Position numbers and translations under genes: made by a program. The notes below the pieces were generated by a model, which made no database searches, had not been told where the DNA came from, and saw only the letters and a program-made list of their open reading frames with translations. DNA of 64,000 nt from Bifidobacterium sp. ESL0728 (GTDB lineage Bacteria; Actinomycetota; Actinomycetes; Actinomycetales; Bifidobacteriaceae), in NCBI RefSeq assembly GCF_029392015.1, contig NZ_CP113925.1, forward strand, positions 620,001 through 684,000. The letters are read 5' to 3'. How positions within the stretch are numbered: position 1 is the first letter of the stretch; each line of letters opens with the position of its first letter. Below are positions 61,519-64,000 of the stretch, one piece after another.

Positions 61519-61689
61519 ATGGCAAGCAAAAGCGCCGCAGTCCGTCCGGGCATCACGCTGGCATGCACGGTGTGCAAGGAGCGTAACTACATTACGACCA
61601 AGAACCGTCGCAATACCCCGGATCGTCTCGAACTCAAGAAGTTCTGCCCTCGTTGCGGCAAGGAAACTGTGCATCGCGAGACTCGTTGA
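61519..61689 (+). CDS. rpmG: 50S ribosomal protein L33
   Basis: 56 residues from ATG 61519 (AGAAGGTGAACC upstream). It is a zinc-ribbon (C+) form with CTVC (Cys16, Cys19) and CPRC (Cys43, Cys46), and RPGITLAC at the start. It belongs to the large ribosomal subunit and is co-transcribed with the preceding tRNAs. Confidence 0.97.
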   Translation: MASKSAAVRPGITLACTVCKERNYITTKNRRNTPDRLELKKFCPRCGKETVHRETR

Positions 61690-61704
61690 GTTTCAGCGTT
61701 GAGG

Positions 61705-61730
61705 AAGCCTGACTTCGGTCGGGCTTTTTT
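61705..61730 (+). terminator. Rho-independent terminator after rpmG
   Basis: AAGCCTGAC-TTCG-GTCGGGCTT with a UUCG tetraloop, followed by six T. Confidence 0.93.
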
Positions 61731-61871
61731 CATATTTAGGCGGCAAACAGTGCGGCAAAACGCTACGAAATTCAAAGATTCCGGAGCAACCGATGTCTGG
61801 GAATGACAGTTATCGGAAAACATCAGATACTTGCATACGCCTGATACGAAGGAAAGATAGGTAACGACGGC

Positions 61872-63422
61872 ATGATGAAACGGCTGGATTCTTCAGATTC
61901 TGCGATGCCTGCATCCGCAACCCCGACTTCTGAAACGCCGACGTTGGCGCAACTGACCACTATCGGTGTGGGCGGAAGCGTCGACCGGTTCGTCGAGCCG
62001 AAAAGCGAAGGGGAATTCATCGCTGCCGTACGCGACGCCGATGCCGCGAACCTTCCGCTTTTGGTGATTGGCGGTGGGTCGAATCTGCTGGTCGGTGATG
62101 AGCCGTTTCGTGGTGTCGTTGTGCGTGACAAGAGACACGGCATTTCGGTTCTGGATGGCGTTGATGCCACCGATATTGATGCCGCTGATTCCGTGACCAA
62201 CAATGTGCACTCCGAATCGGATGTCGCTGAAGGTGGCAATGTCAATGAATCTATAGCCGATACCAAAGCCATTGATAGTCTTATTGATATGGTGGAGACT
62301 TCCGATAAGGGTCTTGTCGGCACGGCGGAAACTTCCTGTACGACGGAGGCTTCCGATATCGTCGAAATCGTGGCCGACGCCGGAGCCAATTGGGACGATT
62401 TCGTTGCGTTTTGCGTTGCCTCTGGCTTCTCAGGGGTGGAAGGCCTATCGGGGGTTCCCGGCTCCGTTGGTGCCTCGGTGGTGCAGAATATCGGTGCATA
62501 CGGCCAGGAAGTCGCTTCGTCCGTGTCTTCCGTACGCGTTTTCGACCGCGAAAGTGACAGGATCTGCCGGCTAGACCCCAACGATATGCATTTTGGATAC
62601 CGCAGTTCTGCCCTCAAATCCAGTATGTATAGCGCTCCTGCAATGCCTGCCAGTCGTTATTTCCCGACACCTCGTTACGTGGTGCTCTCCGTGACTTTTA
62701 CCCTGAAACGTAACGAAACCGGCGAGGTGGCATTCGGCCAGCTGGCCAAGGCGCTCGGTGTTGAAGTGGGGGAGCGGATGCCCATTGCGGCGATTCGCGA
62801 GGCCGTGCTGAAGGTTCGTGCCTTAAAAGGTATGCTGGAAGATCCCAGCAGATATGCCTCGCGGTGGATGCAAGGTTGCAAGGATGAGCACAATCTTGCC
62901 AAAGCCGTAGGAACGGACAAGCAGACGGAACTGGGGGGCAACAGCAAGTCTGATATGCGCAATATGTTGAATGCGCAAAGTATGCCGGATGGTCACGGTT
63001 CGGCTGAAGTATCGGCCGTTCAGGATGATGCCGATGTGAAAGGCAGGGCGGAGTCCAAGCCGAATTTCGACAGGCACAGCTGTGGAAGTTTCTTTATGAA
63101 CCCAATACTTGGCCAGCAGCAGGCGGCCAAGTTGCCCGTTGATGCCCCGCGATTTGCAGCGACGCTGCCCGACGGCAAACCCGGGGTCAAAACCTCTGCC
63201 GCCTGGCTGATCGACCATGCCGGTTTCCACAAGGGCTACAAGGTAAGTCCTGACGCCAAAGCCGGACTTTCGACCCTCCACACGCTGGCATTGACCAATC
63301 GCGGCGGCGCCCAGGCCAGCGATATCTCCGAGCTTGCACGAGCCGTCCAAAACGGTGTGGAGGCCGAATTCGGCATCCGTCTGGTGCCAGAGCCGGTGGT
63401 CGTCGGCATTGATTTGCGCTGA
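61872..63422 (+). CDS. murB: UDP-N-acetylenolpyruvoylglucosamine reductase with two insertions
   Basis: 516 residues from ATG 61872 (ATG 61875 equally possible). MurB makes UDP-MurNAc with FAD and NADPH. FAD-binding motifs TTIGVGG and VIGGGSNLLV, SGVEGLSGVPGSVGASVVQNIGAYG, YRSS and the catalytic Ser406 in CGSFFMNP are present, as is Glu in VPEPVVVG. Two low-complexity insertions lie at about 96-162 (Asp/Ser/Glu-rich) and 333-398, so the protein is well above the usual 300-380 residues. Both insertions fall between core elements, so activity is probably kept. Confidence 0.92.
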   Translation: MMKRLDSSDSAMPASATPTSETPTLAQLTTIGVGGSVDRFVEPKSEGEFIAAVRDADAANLPLLVIGGGSNLLVGDEPFRGVVVRDKRHGISVLDGVDATDIDAADSVTNNVHSESDVAEGGNVNESIADTKAIDSLIDMVETSDKGLVGTAETSCTTEASDIVEIVADAGANWDDFVAFCVASGFSGVEGLSGVPGSVGASVVQNIGAYGQEVASSVSSVRVFDRESDRICRLDPNDMHFGYRSSALKSSMYSAPAMPASRYFPTPRYVVLSVTFTLKRNETGEVAFGQLAKALGVEVGERMPIAAIREAVLKVRALKGMLEDPSRYASRWMQGCKDEHNLAKAVGTDKQTELGGNSKSDMRNMLNAQSMPDGHGSAEVSAVQDDADVKGRAESKPNFDRHSCGSFFMNPILGQQQAAKLPVDAPRFAATLPDGKPGVKTSAAWLIDHAGFHKGYKVSPDAKAGLSTLHTLALTNRGGAQASDISELARAVQNGVEAEFGIRLVPEPVVVGIDLR

Positions 63423-63500
63423 AACGGAGTCGGTTGCGTTCACAGTCCGCCGCAAGGTCTCTCCTGGCGTTTTGGTTTGGATTTGCGCTGAAACGGATTG
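63411..63500. repeat. Duplicated end of murB (GATTTGCGCTGAAACGGA)
   Basis: The last codons of murB plus downstream bases recur at 63480-63497, after which TGGTTGC-like sequence continues in both copies. The rest of the 304-base spacer to the permease gene is AT-rich with no gene. Confidence 0.7.
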
Positions 63501-63726
63501 GTTGCCTCTCGCTGTTTGCAACGAATTTGCTGTCCTGCTGAATACGGATGGATAATAGAAAATATCATAATGTATCAATTTCGATAATGATTAACGGATA
63601 AAAATTTTGTTTTCGTCTAATAAAATGTCCGATATATGGGTCGGGTAACACTTTCGTCACGTTATATTCCTATGGTGAGGAAAGGTTTTTAGACGACCGA
63701 GAAGTATACGAAGGGTCGAAAGTCGA

Positions 63727-64000
63727 ATGGAACTGTTCAGGACGAAATCGGTGGAGCAAGCGCTGGCTGAGACAGCTACCGGCGATCGCAAGCTGGTGCG
63801 CAATTTGGGCGCGTGGGATCTGGCAGTCATGGGTGTGGCCGTCGCCGTGGGCGCGGGCATCTTCTCCATCGGCGCGCAGGCCGCCGCCTTCCACGCCGGT
63901 CCTGCGGCCATTTTGAGCTTCCTGATCGCCGGGATTATCTGCGGGGCCGCGGTGATGTGCTATGCGGAATTTGCCTCGATGATTCCTGCAGCCGGTTCCG
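63727..64000 (+). CDS. Amino-acid permease of the APC superfamily (partial, cut by right edge)
   Basis: The first 91 residues are visible from ATG 63727. KLVRNLGAWDLAVMGVAVAVGAGIF is the typical first helix of cationic-amino-acid-type APC permeases, with the G-x-G-x-F substrate loop (GAGIFSIG). The second helix and CYAEFASMIPAAGS, the helix 2-3 loop signature, follow. The frame is open at the edge. The substrate is unknown. Confidence 0.85.
   Translation, partial: MELFRTKSVEQALAETATGDRKLVRNLGAWDLAVMGVAVAVGAGIFSIGAQAAAFHAGPAAILSFLIAGIICGAAVMCYAEFASMIPAAGS

Overview
The window looks like a chromosomal segment of a Bifidobacterium-type actinobacterium. The coding sequence is G+C-rich. The left edge carries an actinobacterial Ser/Thr kinase next to a membrane-anchored cadherin/FN3-like repeat protein, in the order known from the bifidobacterial PFNA cluster (pkb2-fn3-...). 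groES stands without groEL behind a CIRCE operator, and the order tRNA-Tyr, tRNA-Thr, tRNA-Met, rpmG, murB is actinobacterial. Gene calls are from reading only; no database search was run.

Layout. 1-4.0 kb: PFNA kinase and fn3 gene (the latter runs off the left edge). 4.4-13.8 kb: housekeeping genes (aldo/keto reductase, U32 peptidase-family protein, PgeF/laccase-domain protein, a pyrrolidone-carboxylate-peptidase homologue lacking the usual catalytic His, a DivIVA-like coiled-coil protein, aminopeptidase C, DAHP synthase). 13.9-35.6 kb: an accessory island of about 22 kb, partly AT-rich, lying between two paralogous DAHP synthase genes. 36-38.1 kb: second DAHP synthase and MTA/SAH nucleosidase. 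38.8-43.8 kb: pstSCAB phosphate transporter. 44.5-45.9 kb: NCS2 purine permease. 46.1-47.5 kb: rplJ-rplL with its leader. 47.7-53.3 kb: operon of an FHA protein, a very large degenerate helicase-like protein and a small protein. 53.6-58.7 kb: SAF-domain protein, FmdB zinc ribbon, 5-formyl-THF cyclo-ligase, acetyltransferase, SepX/GlpR-like membrane protein. 59-64 kb: groES, aromatic/histidinol-phosphate aminotransferase, three tRNAs, rpmG, murB and the start of an amino-acid permease.

The island is the most interesting part. It has three blocks. (i) A TIR-domain protein, two paralogous membrane proteins with a TIR-like domain and helical repeats, a stand-alone SLOG-fold protein and a caspase-like protease. 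These parts resemble nucleotide-signalling immunity (Thoeris-like TIR signalling with a SLOG sensor and a protease effector), but I do not recognise this combination. (ii) Two orphan, translationally coupled cytosolic proteins. (iii) A surface module: HerA/VirB4-like ATPase, matrixin-like lipoprotein protease, multi-pass membrane protein, vWA-OmpA lipoprotein and membrane-anchored vWA protein. Three transcription units of the island share one upstream box, TTTCGCGTCGAAAA, about 17 bases ahead of a -10-like hexamer, which suggests co-regulation.

Two genome-wide features stand out. Intergenic spacers hold palindromic elements whose arms differ between loci but are separated by exactly 18 bases. 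Several genes appear to be leaderless, with a -10 hexamer ending 6-7 bases before the start codon.
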